Shown here in pieces: positions 20,309 through 29,437 of a stretch of 64,000 bases of DNA. Below the pieces are notes generated by a model, which saw only the letters and a program-made list of their open reading frames with translations, was not told the origin of the DNA and searched no databases. Source of the DNA: a virus. The stretch covers positions 62,001 to 126,000 of the IMG/VR virus record IMGVR_UViG_3300044971_002537. One strand, written 5' to 3'. Made by a program: the position numbers and the translations under genes. How positions within the stretch are numbered: position 1 is the stretch's first letter; every line of letters starts with the position of its first letter.

Positions 20309-22303
20309 ATGGCAGTAAAAAAGAGTGTTCCACAGACAACTAACGCGATTCTCCAAGATGAGGCTTTAGCCTCATACACCGGGTTGATGAGCACTTCTGC
20401 TAGTAATCGTAGATACCTATCGCTAGAGCCCAACATATCGGTTCGCGATGAGTACAATCGGGAAGACTATTATGGGTTCCGCCCTTCAGAGTCTCCAGAG
20501 GGTGATGCTAAGGGCATCATGCGAAAGTGCGTTAAGGCTTACAATAATGTTGGCCTTATCAAGCAGGTTATTGATTTGATGGGGGATTTTGCCTCTCAAG
20601 GTATTAGGATCTCCCATACTAACAAGAACATAGAGCGATTCTATCGTAGATGGTGGCAGAAGGTCAATGGAGCTGAACGTTCTGAACGTTTCCTCAACTA
20701 CCTATACAGACTTGGCAACGTCGTTGTCTATAAAGCCAACGGTAAAATTACTAAATCTGACCAGAAGGATATGTCGAGGGCTGAAAAGAGAGTTATCCCA
20801 TTCAGGTATGACTTTCTCAATCCACTAGTTGTTGAGGCAGATGGGGACTATTCTGACATCTTCGGCGGGGAGAAGAGCTACAAGATTAGGATTTCTTCCA
20901 AGACCAAGAATGCTATCGCCAATAAGAAGGCTGACCCATCTTTCCTAAAGGACGTAGACCCTAAGACTAGAAAGATGATTCTAGATGGTGCCGAGTTTAT
21001 CCCCTTAGACTCAGAGCGTCTATCACTCTATCATTACAAGAAGGATGATTGGGACGTATGGGCCAACCCAATGATTCATGCCATCTTAGATGATATTACT
21101 ATGATGGAGAAGATGAAGCTGGCAGATATGTCGGCTTTAGATGGGGCCATCTCTAATATACGACTATGGCGATTGGGTAGCCTAGAGCATAAAATCGCCC
21201 CAACTAGAGCAGCCGTAGATAAGCTCAGAGATGTACTAGCTAGTAATGTTGGTGGCGGAACTATGGACCTAGTCTGGGGTCCAGAGCTTGATTTCAAAGA
21301 ATCTACTAGCCAAATTTACCACTTCTTAGGTAGCGAGAAGTACGGCCCAGTACTTAACGCTGTATATGGGGGACTAGGAGTCCCACAAACCATGACCGGG
21401 ACCTCCTCTGGTGGGGGTTTCACTAATAATTACCTGAGCCTTAAGACCCTCATTGAGAAGCTTGAGTATGGCCGAGGCCTCCTAGAGAACTTCTGGAGGC
21501 TAGAGTTTGAGTCTATCGCTACTGCTATGGGCTTCCCATCTCCAGCGGAACTCCGCTTTGACAATATGATCCTGTCAGATGAGGCGGCTGAAAAGAACCT
21601 CTGGATTCAATTGTCAGATCGGCACATCATCTCGGCTGAAACCCTTCGAGAGAGATTCGGCGAGTCTAACGACATTGAAGAGTCACGAATCGCCAAAGAA
21701 GAAAAAGACAGAAAGAAGCGTAAATTGCCACCTAAATCTGATCCATTCCATAACGGCAACGTCGAGTCTGAGTTTGTGAAATTGGCCCTCACCAAAGACA
21801 CACTCAGCATTGAAGATGTGACAGATTATAAGGCAAGAAAGCCTCCTGTCCAGCCCGGAGTTGGAAATCCTGCCGGAAAGAAGCCGGTAAAAGATAATGG
21901 CCGACCTTTGTTCAAAAAGGATGCTGGTCCTAGGAAGCAGAGGAGAGTCCTCCCTAAGAGCAAGGCAGATTTGGCTAGTACTATCTTGTGGACCACAGAG
22001 GCCCAGAAGAAGATTTCGGCCATACTTAATCCAGTTATGCTTTCTCAGTATGGGTGTAGTTCTCTACGAGAACTGACAACGGCCCAGCAGGCCGAATTAG
22101 AGGAGATTAAGTTCGTGACCCTTTGTGGACTAGAACCATTCTCTCTAGTAGATACTGAGTCCGTGGCCGAGGCCATGGAGAAAAAGAAGAAAATAGACGC
22201 CCATCCTTTTTACCGAAACTTTTTGGCGACTCATAATAGACAGCCGACTATTGATGAGGCACGTCAAATAAACTGCTTAGCATATGCTTACGAAGAATTT
22301 TAA
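20309..22303 (+). CDS. Portal protein
   Basis: 664 residues from ATG 20309. A GTG at 20273 in the same frame lies in a perfect palindrome (20269-20286) and is less likely. The protein shows portal features: a tryptophan-rich clip region (NIERFYRRWWQKVNG), a beta-rich wing, then helices with a long C-terminal part, and AVYGGLGVPQTMTGTSSGGG near residue 365, a loop typical of portal proteins. It forms the dodecameric DNA gate between head and tail. The C-terminal 200 residues are basic and proline-rich. Confidence 0.85.
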   Translation: MAVKKSVPQTTNAILQDEALASYTGLMSTSASNRRYLSLEPNISVRDEYNREDYYGFRPSESPEGDAKGIMRKCVKAYNNVGLIKQVIDLMGDFASQGIRISHTNKNIERFYRRWWQKVNGAERSERFLNYLYRLGNVVVYKANGKITKSDQKDMSRAEKRVIPFRYDFLNPLVVEADGDYSDIFGGEKSYKIRISSKTKNAIANKKADPSFLKDVDPKTRKMILDGAEFIPLDSERLSLYHYKKDDWDVWANPMIHAILDDITMMEKMKLADMSALDGAISNIRLWRLGSLEHKIAPTRAAVDKLRDVLASNVGGGTMDLVWGPELDFKESTSQIYHFLGSEKYGPVLNAVYGGLGVPQTMTGTSSGGGFTNNYLSLKTLIEKLEYGRGLLENFWRLEFESIATAMGFPSPAELRFDNMILSDEAAEKNLWIQLSDRHIISAETLRERFGESNDIEESRIAKEEKDRKKRKLPPKSDPFHNGNVESEFVKLALTKDTLSIEDVTDYKARKPPVQPGVGNPAGKKPVKDNGRPLFKKDAGPRKQRRVLPKSKADLASTILWTTEAQKKISAILNPVMLSQYGCSSLRELTTAQQAELEEIKFVTLCGLEPFSLVDTESVAEAMEKKKKIDAHPFYRNFLATHNRQPTIDEARQINCLAYAYEEF

Positions 22304-22330
22304 GAAAAAAGCAGAAAACTTACAATAGCT

Positions 22331-22342
22331 GCGTATTTAAAT
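22331..22342 (+). promoter_or_regulatory. Putative late promoter box L2 (GCGTATTTAAAT)
   Basis: Matches the L1, L3, L4 and L5 boxes. It lies between portal and protease genes, 13 bp before the protease start. Confidence 0.5.
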
Positions 22343-22355
22343 TATGAGGTAACCA

Positions 22356-23675
22356 ATGCAAGTATATGAAGCTGAAAAATTAGACAACTTATCTGACGCT
22401 CTTAAGAGCGTTAGTGTTGCTATGGTCTGCCCAATTACTAGCACGCAGTTACTTAGTGGAGATTCTGAGATAGCTGGAATAACACTAGCTTCAATTAGTG
22501 ATAGACCAGTTCAAGCAGATCTTTACTATCTAAATTCCATTCTAGTATCGGCGGGATGGAATAAAAACGACGATGTCTTTGACGTAGCAGACCTATGGGC
22601 GGCACGCGAAACACCAGTCGACAAGCCATTCAATTATATGCACGATGAGACAGACATCATTGGACATATGATTTCTTCAGCCGCAATGGGTGAGGATGGT
22701 GCCATTATTAACGAAGTTCCTCTTCCAGATAAGATGGACCTAGTTACTTCCGCCGTTATTTATAAGACTTGGGGCGACCCCGACCAGTCCATTCGAGTCA
22801 ATGACTTGATTGCTAAAATCGATGAGGGTCAATTAGCTGTATCTATGGAATGCGTATTTCGAAACTTCGATTATGCAGTTGTTGAACCTGATGGTTCACA
22901 AAAAGTTATAGCTAGAGACGAAAACTCTGCGTTCCTCACCAAGCATTTGCGGGCTTATGGTGGCACTGGATCGTATGAGGGCTACAAAATTGGCCGCTTG
23001 TTGAGAGACCTATATTTTTCTGGTAAGGGTCTTGTAGATAAGCCAGCAAATCCAAGAAGTGTTATCCTCCCGAAGGAAGTTAACCCATTCAAGCCCGTAG
23101 ATACTTTTTCCACATTGGCTATGGAGGTAGTGATGCCTGAAGATAATTCAGTGCAACTAGCAGAAGTCAACGCCTTGAAAGAGGCTCTCTCCACAGAGAA
23201 GGCTACTGCGAGCACTCTAGCGACAGAAGTCAGTGGTCATAAGGCCACTATCACTTCGCTTGAGACGAAAGTAAATGAACTAGAAGCCACTATCGCGACT
23301 ATTTCTCAGGAGAAACTGACCCTAAGTCAGGAGATCCAGAAGATGGTTTCTGAAGTGAAAGCTGCTGCAAGAAAGAACGCTCTTGTCACTGCTGGTGCAA
23401 CCGAAGATAAAGCAACAGAGTTGCTCTCTAAATTTGCAGATGCTACTGACGAGATGTTCGATGTAGTAGTAGCTCTAATTGTTAAGCCGACCCCTGTTAC
23501 GGACACTGAGTCGGTTGAAGTCGAAGTCGAGACAGAAACTGAAGCTCTAGAAACTGTAACCGAGGTTGATGAACCAGCAGTTGTAGTAGTTGAAGATTCT
23601 GTTGCTGACAAGATAAGCGTTGCCTCACAATGGCTGCGTGCTAGTGTCCTTCAGTCCACAAAAAATTCGAAATAA
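22356..23675 (+). CDS. Prohead protease fused to a scaffold-like coiled coil
   Basis: 439 residues, with GAGGTAA before the ATG. Residues 88-235 show the S78-type prohead protease pattern: NYMHDETDIIGHM (H96), VSMECVFRNFD (S163) and GLVDKPANPRSVI. Residues 265-350 are a heptad-rich helix (AEVNALKEALSTEKATASTL onwards), as in scaffold domains, then a Glu/Val-rich tail. The protein probably nucleates the prohead and then cleaves scaffold and capsid parts. The classical third catalytic residue was not identified. Confidence 0.8.
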   Translation: MQVYEAEKLDNLSDALKSVSVAMVCPITSTQLLSGDSEIAGITLASISDRPVQADLYYLNSILVSAGWNKNDDVFDVADLWAARETPVDKPFNYMHDETDIIGHMISSAAMGEDGAIINEVPLPDKMDLVTSAVIYKTWGDPDQSIRVNDLIAKIDEGQLAVSMECVFRNFDYAVVEPDGSQKVIARDENSAFLTKHLRAYGGTGSYEGYKIGRLLRDLYFSGKGLVDKPANPRSVILPKEVNPFKPVDTFSTLAMEVVMPEDNSVQLAEVNALKEALSTEKATASTLATEVSGHKATITSLETKVNELEATIATISQEKLTLSQEIQKMVSEVKAAARKNALVTAGATEDKATELLSKFADATDEMFDVVVALIVKPTPVTDTESVEVEVETETEALETVTEVDEPAVVVVEDSVADKISVASQWLRASVLQSTKNSK

Positions 23676-23685
23676 GGGGTAAGGC

Positions 23686-24135
23686 ATGTCACTAAAGGGT
23701 GATCGTTACGAGCTAGACACAGACATTTCATTTTTCATGAATGAAACTGCTACTCGTGGTTTGGTTGTTTCTGTAAGTACGGCGGGCTCAGGTGCCGCTA
23801 TGGATAGTGCTGTAGCTTTGGCGACAGTAAAAGCGAATCCATCTGGAGCATATCCTCTCGGGGTTCTGCTGAATGATATGGTCAACCTTGACCTGACTCG
23901 TCAGCACTTGAACCAGCACAAGGATGAAGTCCAGAAGGGTGGCAAGATTACTATCTTGCGTAAGGGATTCGTCACTACTGACGCTATCTCTGGTACACCA
24001 GCCGGTGGTCAAGATGCTTATCTTGCTGGTACTGGTCTTATTAGTGCCACTCAGGCCGCTGGGGCTCTGAAGGTCGGTCAGTTCCTTAGTTCTAAGGACG
24101 CTGATGGTTTCGCCAAGGTTTCAATCAATCTATAA
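23686..24135 (+). CDS. Capsid decoration-type protein
   Basis: 149 residues, AAGGGGT before the ATG. Sequence is small-residue rich: TRGLVVSVSTAGSGAAMDSA, then AYPLGVLLNDMVNLDLTRQH, KGGKITILRKGFVTTDAI and AGGALKVGQFLSSKD-like ending. This beta-rich pattern and its place directly before the major capsid gene fit head decoration or stabilisation proteins. It has the same AAGGGGTAA ribosome-binding site as the capsid gene, which suggests high expression of both. Confidence 0.7.
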   Translation: MSLKGDRYELDTDISFFMNETATRGLVVSVSTAGSGAAMDSAVALATVKANPSGAYPLGVLLNDMVNLDLTRQHLNQHKDEVQKGGKITILRKGFVTTDAISGTPAGGQDAYLAGTGLISATQAAGALKVGQFLSSKDADGFAKVSINL

Positions 24136-24146
24136 GGGGTAATTTG

Positions 24147-25151
24147 ATGTCGTTCACTAAGCCGAATCCAGAGTTCATTGAAATGCTTAAGCAGTCTGGC
24201 GATACGTCGCCATCTGTAGCATATGCTGGTCAGGAGCAGATGGCGAAAGCTCTTCAGACTCCTCTCCGCGAAGCTATCTTGGTGGGAGACGTTACTGCTC
24301 CTATCTTTGAGAAGCTTACACTTGATGGCAATTCTACAGCCGAGTTCCCACTCGACCTGTTGAATCCCGGCGACGAAGTTGACTTCGTAGCCTATACGAA
24401 TCCCGGCCATGGTCGGATTCCAGAACGAGCAGTTGAAGGCGACTACATTCAGGTTCCGACCTATGGTATCGCTAACTCAATTGACTTCTTGGCACGATAT
24501 GCCCGTGACGCCCGCTGGGATGTTGCTGGTCGTGCTATGAAGGTGCTGGAAGCTGGCTTCGTTAAGAAGATTAACGACGATGCTTGGCACGTTCTGCTTG
24601 CCGCTGGCGTAGACCGAAACATCATGGTATATGATGCTGACGCTGCTGCTGGTCAGTTCACTAAGAGATTGGTTTCTCTTATGAAGTCGGTTATGCGAAG
24701 AAATGCTGGGGGTAACTCTGGCTCTATCTCTCGCGGTCGATTGACCGATATCTATCTTAGCCCAGAAGCTCTGGAAGATATTCGAAACTGGGGCGTGGAC
24801 ATTGTTGACGAAACGACTCGTAGAGAAATCTACGTCGCTAGCGACGATGGTGCTATTACCCGAATTTTCGGTATCAACCTCCATGCTATGGACGAGCTTG
24901 GTGAGTCACAGGAGTATCAGTCCTACTTTACTAGTCAGCTTTCTGGTGCCCTTGGCCCATCAAGCGACGTAGAGTTGGTTGTTGGTCTTGATATGACTAG
25001 CCGAGACTCCTTCATCATGCCTGTTCGGCAGGAAGTTATGATCTACCCAGATCCTAGCTACTTCCGTCAGGGAAGAGTTTCGTTCTTCGGAAATTGCGAG
25101 CTTGGCTTCGCAGCATTAGACAACCGTCGCATTTTGCTGGGTTCTCTCTAA
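24147..25151 (+). CDS. Major capsid protein
   Basis: 334 residues. ATG 24147 is chosen over TTG 24144 for its spacing to AAGGGG. It has an extended N-arm, a strand-rich P-domain-like part (KLTLDGNSTAEFPLDLLNPG) and an A-domain region with GRLTDIYLSPEALEDIRNWG then AITRIFGINLHAMDELG, consistent with the HK97 fold. It lies after decoration and protease genes and before a strong terminator, as expected. Codon use is biased to highly expressed types. It forms the icosahedral shell. Confidence 0.88.
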   Translation: MSFTKPNPEFIEMLKQSGDTSPSVAYAGQEQMAKALQTPLREAILVGDVTAPIFEKLTLDGNSTAEFPLDLLNPGDEVDFVAYTNPGHGRIPERAVEGDYIQVPTYGIANSIDFLARYARDARWDVAGRAMKVLEAGFVKKINDDAWHVLLAAGVDRNIMVYDADAAAGQFTKRLVSLMKSVMRRNAGGNSGSISRGRLTDIYLSPEALEDIRNWGVDIVDETTRREIYVASDDGAITRIFGINLHAMDELGESQEYQSYFTSQLSGALGPSSDVELVVGLDMTSRDSFIMPVRQEVMIYPDPSYFRQGRVSFFGNCELGFAALDNRRILLGSL

Positions 25152-25178
25152 GAGAATTTTGGCCTAATCAAACTAAAG

Positions 25179-25211
25179 TCGCAGAAGTTAATCGCTTCTG
25201 CGATTTTTTTT
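25179..25211 (+). terminator. Intrinsic terminator after the capsid gene
   Basis: Stem TCGCAGAAG/CTTCTGCGA with a 7-base loop and eight T. Its stem sequence is nearly that of the terminator at 26906..26937. Confidence 0.9.
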
Positions 25212-25264
25212 GGCTATAATGGATTTGCTGGCATCTCCGAATTTGGCGTAGAAAAAGGAAAATC

Positions 25265-26860
25265 ATGCTGCTCGATGACAAAACAATTAAAGAATTTGGC
25301 TATTCACAAACTTCACTTAGCAAGCACTCAAAAAATATGCTCTGGCTTAAGTGTGATTACTGTAGTAATGAGTATACCAATGCACACTGCCGAAGAGTAA
25401 AGTCAAATGCAATGCTGGATAAAGACGCATGTAGAAGCTGTAGGATGATAAAAATAGGCGATATTAACTTTATCAAACTTGGGGTAAGAAATGTTTTTGA
25501 GCTAAAGTCTACCAAGGATAAATTAACTAAGACAAATCTGGATAGGTATGGAGTTGAAAGACCATCACAATCTCAGGCCATTAAGGATAAAGTTAAAGAC
25601 ACCATGATGGAGAGATATGGTGTCGATAAGATAATGGATATAGACGGGGTAAGAGACAAGATTAAAGAGACTAACTTAAAGAAGTATGGTGTTGAGAATG
25701 CTTCTTCGGTTGAGGAGTTCAAGGAGAAAAGGAAGAATACGTGCAAAGAGAGATTTGGTAAAGAGACATATCTCGGGTCTGAAGATTGTATCAAGAAAAC
25801 AAAGGAGGTCACTGGGGTCGACAATGTGTTCCAGCTAGAATCGGTAAAAGAGAAGTCTAGACAAACTATGCTAGAGAAGTATGGCGTAGATAATCTAATG
25901 AAGTTGCCAGAGGTGAGAAAGGATAGGATCAAGAAATGCAGACAGACCAAGATAGATAAAGGAATATTAGCTATTCATAAGGGCAGAACCAAAAGAGAAT
26001 GGGCAGAAGAAACTGGCTTTTCTAGGTCCCGATTTAGCGTTCTAGTAAAAGAGAACGGGTGGGAATTGGCTGTTAAGATGACCCCACGAATTAGTTCCCT
26101 AGAAGCAATAGTCGAGGATTGGCTGAAGCAAGCTGGGATAGAGTATAGCAAGCAGGTAAAAATTGGCAGATATTATGCCGATTTCACAATAGGTAATTTG
26201 GCCATCGAACTCAATGGTACTTATTGGCATAGTGAACTACACAAAAAGGACGACTATCACGTTAAGAAGAGAGAGTTCTATATTGAGCAAGGATTCGTAC
26301 CGCTATTCTTTGGTGAAGATGAAGTCACTCAAAAGTTCCATATAATTAAATCTATCATCCTCAACAAACTTGGCAAGAGTACCCGCCTATTCGCTCGCAA
26401 GCTCAAAATTGGCCAAGTCGGTAAAAAAGAAGGTGCCAAATTTTTAGAGGACAACCATCTCATGGGACAGGGGCGGGGCGAATGCATCGGCCTTTATGAT
26501 GGTACTGAGTTAGTAAGCCTAATGAGGCTTCGTCGAGTCAAGGGAAACGATTGGGAGATTTCCAGATTTTGTAACAAGGTTGGCCATTCGATTGTGGGCG
26601 GTTTGAGTAAGATCCTCTCCTTTTTTACTGAGGTGTTTAAGCCCGAAGGGCTTATTTCCTTTGTGGATTTGAGATATGGGACTGGAGACTATATGGAAGG
26701 GCTTGGCTTCGTAAGGGGCAAGGCTTTTAAGAGCTTTAAATGGACAGATGGTAAGAATTTGTTTAATCGCATGAAATTCCCATCTAATACTGGCTATGAT
26801 CATAAGCTCTATAAGTTGTGGGATTGTGGTCAGCTCAAGTTTTCCAAGAAATTTATGTAA
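25265..26860 (+). CDS. Vsr-like (EDxHD) homing endonuclease
   Basis: 531 residues. After an N-terminal Cys ribbon (CDYCSNEY...CRSC, 31-60) come about six repeats of the type K-YGV-(D/E)-N...EVK-K-K-T (70-230), typical of phage homing endonucleases with modular DNA-binding regions. An HTH follows (KREWAEETGFSRSRFSVLVK). The nuclease core at about 295-360 has YADFTIGNLAIELNGTYWHS and QGFVPLFFGEDEV, matching the Vsr-like class of I-Bth0305I. A C-terminal domain (VGKKEGAKFLEDNHLMGQGR) completes it. It sits between related terminators, with an extended -10 (TGGCTATAAT) upstream. It is probably a free-standing homing gene whose target is the neighbouring structural gene. Confidence 0.82.
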   Translation: MLLDDKTIKEFGYSQTSLSKHSKNMLWLKCDYCSNEYTNAHCRRVKSNAMLDKDACRSCRMIKIGDINFIKLGVRNVFELKSTKDKLTKTNLDRYGVERPSQSQAIKDKVKDTMMERYGVDKIMDIDGVRDKIKETNLKKYGVENASSVEEFKEKRKNTCKERFGKETYLGSEDCIKKTKEVTGVDNVFQLESVKEKSRQTMLEKYGVDNLMKLPEVRKDRIKKCRQTKIDKGILAIHKGRTKREWAEETGFSRSRFSVLVKENGWELAVKMTPRISSLEAIVEDWLKQAGIEYSKQVKIGRYYADFTIGNLAIELNGTYWHSELHKKDDYHVKKREFYIEQGFVPLFFGEDEVTQKFHIIKSIILNKLGKSTRLFARKLKIGQVGKKEGAKFLEDNHLMGQGRGECIGLYDGTELVSLMRLRRVKGNDWEISRFCNKVGHSIVGGLSKILSFFTEVFKPEGLISFVDLRYGTGDYMEGLGFVRGKAFKSFKWTDGKNLFNRMKFPSNTGYDHKLYKLWDCGQLKFSKKFM

Positions 26861-26905
26861 GCAGGAGAACTGGGGTAAGTCAATCTTAAGTAATCAGGAC
26901 AATGA

Positions 26906-26937
26906 AGGTCGCAGAAGTAACTCTCTGCGACCTTTTT
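26906..26937 (+). terminator. Intrinsic terminator after the homing endonuclease
   Basis: Stem AGGTCGCAGA/TCTGCGACCT with an 8-base loop followed by a short T run. It directly abuts the late promoter box L3. Confidence 0.85.
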
Positions 26938-26949
26938 GCGTATTTACTT
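26938..26949 (+). promoter_or_regulatory. Putative late promoter box L3 (GCGTATTTACTT)
   Basis: The box begins where the terminator T run ends, so one transcript stops and the next would start. It precedes the structural gene cluster at 27.0-29.4 kb. Confidence 0.55.
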
Positions 26950-27003
26950 ATGGAGAACAAATACGGATCTGTTGATCCGCTGTTGGTCGAATTTGGGGGA
27001 TTT

Positions 27004-27582
27004 ATGAACGGTTACGAAAAAGCTCAGTCGTTGAATTTGACCGGAACTGACGCGGAAATCGTGGCCGTTCTGCATACTTTGACTGTGTCAAACATCGCTG
27101 TAGATGCTGTTCGCGTGTGGCTCCGGGAGAATCTACTGTGGTTCCGATCGAGCCCAACAACAATGGGTGGGGCGATTCAGCAGGTGATAGAATCACCATC
27201 GACTCCGGATGAGACGAAACAGCAGCTCGGAATCTTCTGGAGTGCTGTTTTTGGTGATGGTGCTCAGAACCTGCTGACGACGGTCCCTACATGGGCTGGT
27301 CTTGTGTGGCAAATCATTCAGGGGCTTACTCAGGCCGCTCCGGATGCCGCCGCTTTGGTTGATTCGTTCTATGCTCTGGATGGTGGCAGGCCGTACAAGG
27401 AACTGACTGTTGAGCAATTTGCAGCACAAAGACAGGCTGCGGAAACCGAGGCAGCACTGACAGCAGCGCGAAACGAACGCCGGTCACTTTACGACGCATT
27501 TGAAAACGCTGTCGGCACATCAGAGCAACCTGAAAAGATCAACGAAATGCGGACAATGCTTGATGCGTTGGAGGCTGTTTGA
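27004..27582 (+). CDS. Hypothetical structural-region protein (192 aa)
   Basis: ATG 27004 is preferred because GGGGGA lies three bases before it; ATG 26950 in the same frame is the alternative, and an earlier one at 26902 lies in the terminator. The protein is mostly helical: NGYEKAQSLNLTGTDAEIVA, VRVWLRENLLWFR, IIQGLTQAAPDAAALVDSFY, and ends in a coiled-coil segment with QFAAQRQAAETEAALTAARN. G+C-richer codon use than neighbours. The next gene starts one base after its stop. Function unknown; likely virion or fibre assembly from context. Confidence 0.6.
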   Translation: MNGYEKAQSLNLTGTDAEIVAVLHTLTVSNIAVDAVRVWLRENLLWFRSSPTTMGGAIQQVIESPSTPDETKQQLGIFWSAVFGDGAQNLLTTVPTWAGLVWQIIQGLTQAAPDAAALVDSFYALDGGRPYKELTVEQFAAQRQAAETEAALTAARNERRSLYDAFENAVGTSEQPEKINEMRTMLDALEAV

Positions 27583-27583
27583 A

Positions 27584-28372
27584 ATGACAGTCTACTCCGA
27601 GTTAACACGATACTCCGCATCGATCTTTTTCGACTTTTCGGCGGCCGGAACAAAATATCAGAACACCGGAAAAACTGTCAGTGTTGCTGACGGCGATCCT
27701 GTGGCGGTGCTGGTCGGGACAGGATATGGTAGCAGCACTGCAGATGCTGTGAGGTCGACTGCCGACGCTAATCGGCCAGTGTATCGGGCCAACTTCTCCG
27801 CAAGTGGTTATCCGGCTTTGCAGTTTGACGGAACTGATGACTTGATGCTGATGAGTGCGACTGGGGCACCATCTGGGACATCATCACTTCGGTTTTTGCT
27901 TGCAGCAGTACACGCTACATCAACATCAGGTGCCAGAACGATATTTTCGCGAGCGTCTGACATTCCATCACAGGTATATCTTTCAAGCGCCAATCTTGAG
28001 TGCCAGAATCCGACGTTCACTGCCACTAACGCATCAGCAACAGGAAGGTTCGTGTTAGGGTTATTGATCGACGGATCAGCTACAAAACCGACATCAATGG
28101 TAACGACGGGCTGCGGAGGCGCTGCCAGAAAGATCAGTGCAACATCAGGAGGCAGCGGGAGTTTTTCGTTTGGTGGATACGTATCAGGAGTTAACCTGTT
28201 CGCAGGCGGAATCTCGCAGGTGATATATGGCACGATGCCGTCCACGGCTACGCTGTTGGAATTCCACCAAATTGCAAATGCACTGAGTCAGGACTGGGGC
28301 ATGGGTGATGTGCCATTATCCATCGGATCAAACAAGCCACAACACCCAATGAGTCAGCAGGTGATCGGATGA
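27584..28372 (+). CDS. Putative structural protein with lectin-like fold (262 aa)
   Basis: ATG 27584 begins directly after the upstream stop. The sequence has a concanavalin/LamG-like look: SASIFFDFSAAGTKYQNTGK, then ALQFDGTDDLMLMSATGAPS and SLRFLLAAVHATSTSGARTI. This pattern (a total-surface value, laminin-G-like barrel) is common in phage and bacterial surface proteins that bind carbohydrate. It overlaps the next gene by ATGA. A receptor-binding or decoration role is inferred. Confidence 0.6.
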   Translation: MTVYSELTRYSASIFFDFSAAGTKYQNTGKTVSVADGDPVAVLVGTGYGSSTADAVRSTADANRPVYRANFSASGYPALQFDGTDDLMLMSATGAPSGTSSLRFLLAAVHATSTSGARTIFSRASDIPSQVYLSSANLECQNPTFTATNASATGRFVLGLLIDGSATKPTSMVTTGCGGAARKISATSGGSGSFSFGGYVSGVNLFAGGISQVIYGTMPSTATLLEFHQIANALSQDWGMGDVPLSIGSNKPQHPMSQQVIG

Positions 28373-29229
28373 GACCAACGATTCTTCACATCGGTGGGGT
28401 TTTGTATTGGACAATTCAAACGCGAAATCCAGACACGCAAGTGCTCAAGGATGCTGATTCCACGCCGTCCGTTGCTGTGCGGAAAAACGGATCTTCAGTC
28501 GCGGATTCCGTTACGATCACAAAGCGATCAGCCACATCTGGGCTTTACGATTGCTCGTATAATCCTGCTGGTGAAGTCGAGGGGGACACATATCAGTTCG
28601 AAGAGTCTGCGGCTGTCACTGGAACGACGACAAGTTCCGCGACTTACGTCAATCAATTTTCAGTTCGTGCTGTCCATGCAGGAGCAGTGGAACTGGACTC
28701 CGCTAGTCGTCTCGCGATCTGGAATACACTGACCACAGAAACATTCACAGCAGACTCATTCGGTGATCTGCTGATAATCAGCGATGGAACTAACGGGCGT
28801 GAGGTAAAAGTGACTGGGGCCAATCACATCGCTGCAGACGTACATGATGTGCAACCTGATGGACTGACTGCCAGTACAGACATTATCGCGATCAAGGCAA
28901 AGACTACTAACTTGCCTACTGATCCCGCCGATCAGTCACTCGTTGAGGCAGCAATCACAGCGGCGACTTCCCCACTGGCGACTCCTGCTCAAGTGAACGC
29001 TCAAGTTCTTGATGTCCTCTCAGTGGATACATTTGGCGAGCTTTCCTCCCCACCAGCAGCGACATCGTCACTTAAAGATAAGCTTGTTTGGTTATTTATG
29101 TGGGCACGCAATAAGGCCACAGCCACTTCATCCCAGCGTAAGCTTTACGCAGATGATACTACGACGGTGGTTTCTACCGAAACCGTGGGAGATGACGGAG
29201 TCACCTTCACGAAGGGAGAAGCCTCGTGA
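28369..29229 (+). CDS. Putative fibre/baseplate structural protein (286 aa)
   Basis: The start overlaps the previous stop. Residues 10-110 form a beta-sandwich-like region (GVLYWTIQTRNPDTQVLKDA, RKNGSSVADSVTITKRSATS, GLYDCSYNPAGEVEGD), similar in style to BppU-like N-domains. Middle residues have SFGDLLIISDGTNGREVKVT then HDVQPDGLTASTDIIAIKAK, a Thr/Asp-rich pattern. The end (LVWLFMWARNKATATSSQRK) was seen in families of fibre-related phage proteins. Codon use differs from the AT-rich late genes. Confidence 0.55.
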   Translation: MRPTILHIGGVLYWTIQTRNPDTQVLKDADSTPSVAVRKNGSSVADSVTITKRSATSGLYDCSYNPAGEVEGDTYQFEESAAVTGTTTSSATYVNQFSVRAVHAGAVELDSASRLAIWNTLTTETFTADSFGDLLIISDGTNGREVKVTGANHIAADVHDVQPDGLTASTDIIAIKAKTTNLPTDPADQSLVEAAITAATSPLATPAQVNAQVLDVLSVDTFGELSSPPAATSSLKDKLVWLFMWARNKATATSSQRKLYADDTTTVVSTETVGDDGVTFTKGEAS

Positions 29230-29435
29230 TCGACAGTAAAAGGGAGCGGTCTGCCGTTCTTTCATTCGCTAGCCCCAATGGACTCCGGGAGCCCAAAGCT
29301 AGTCCAGACATATTGGACAGGGCCACATTGCTGGGTCACTACATATTTGTGTCTGGCCAAACTGGTCAAAGCGTTGTCACGATAAGGGCCAGTTTAGTGA
29401 TCAACCGTACACTAGACATAGAATTGATCAGATAA
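29226..29435 (+). CDS. Small structural-region protein (69 aa)
   Basis: GTG 29226 overlaps the upstream stop by four bases. The beta-rich product (RERSAVLSFASPNGLREPKA, then GHYIFVSGQTGQSVVTIRAS) has an ending typical of phage adaptor or fibre-attachment strands. No family recognised. Confidence 0.5.
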   Translation: MIDSKRERSAVLSFASPNGLREPKASPDILDRATLLGHYIFVSGQTGQSVVTIRASLVINRTLDIELIR

Positions 29436-29437
29436 GC

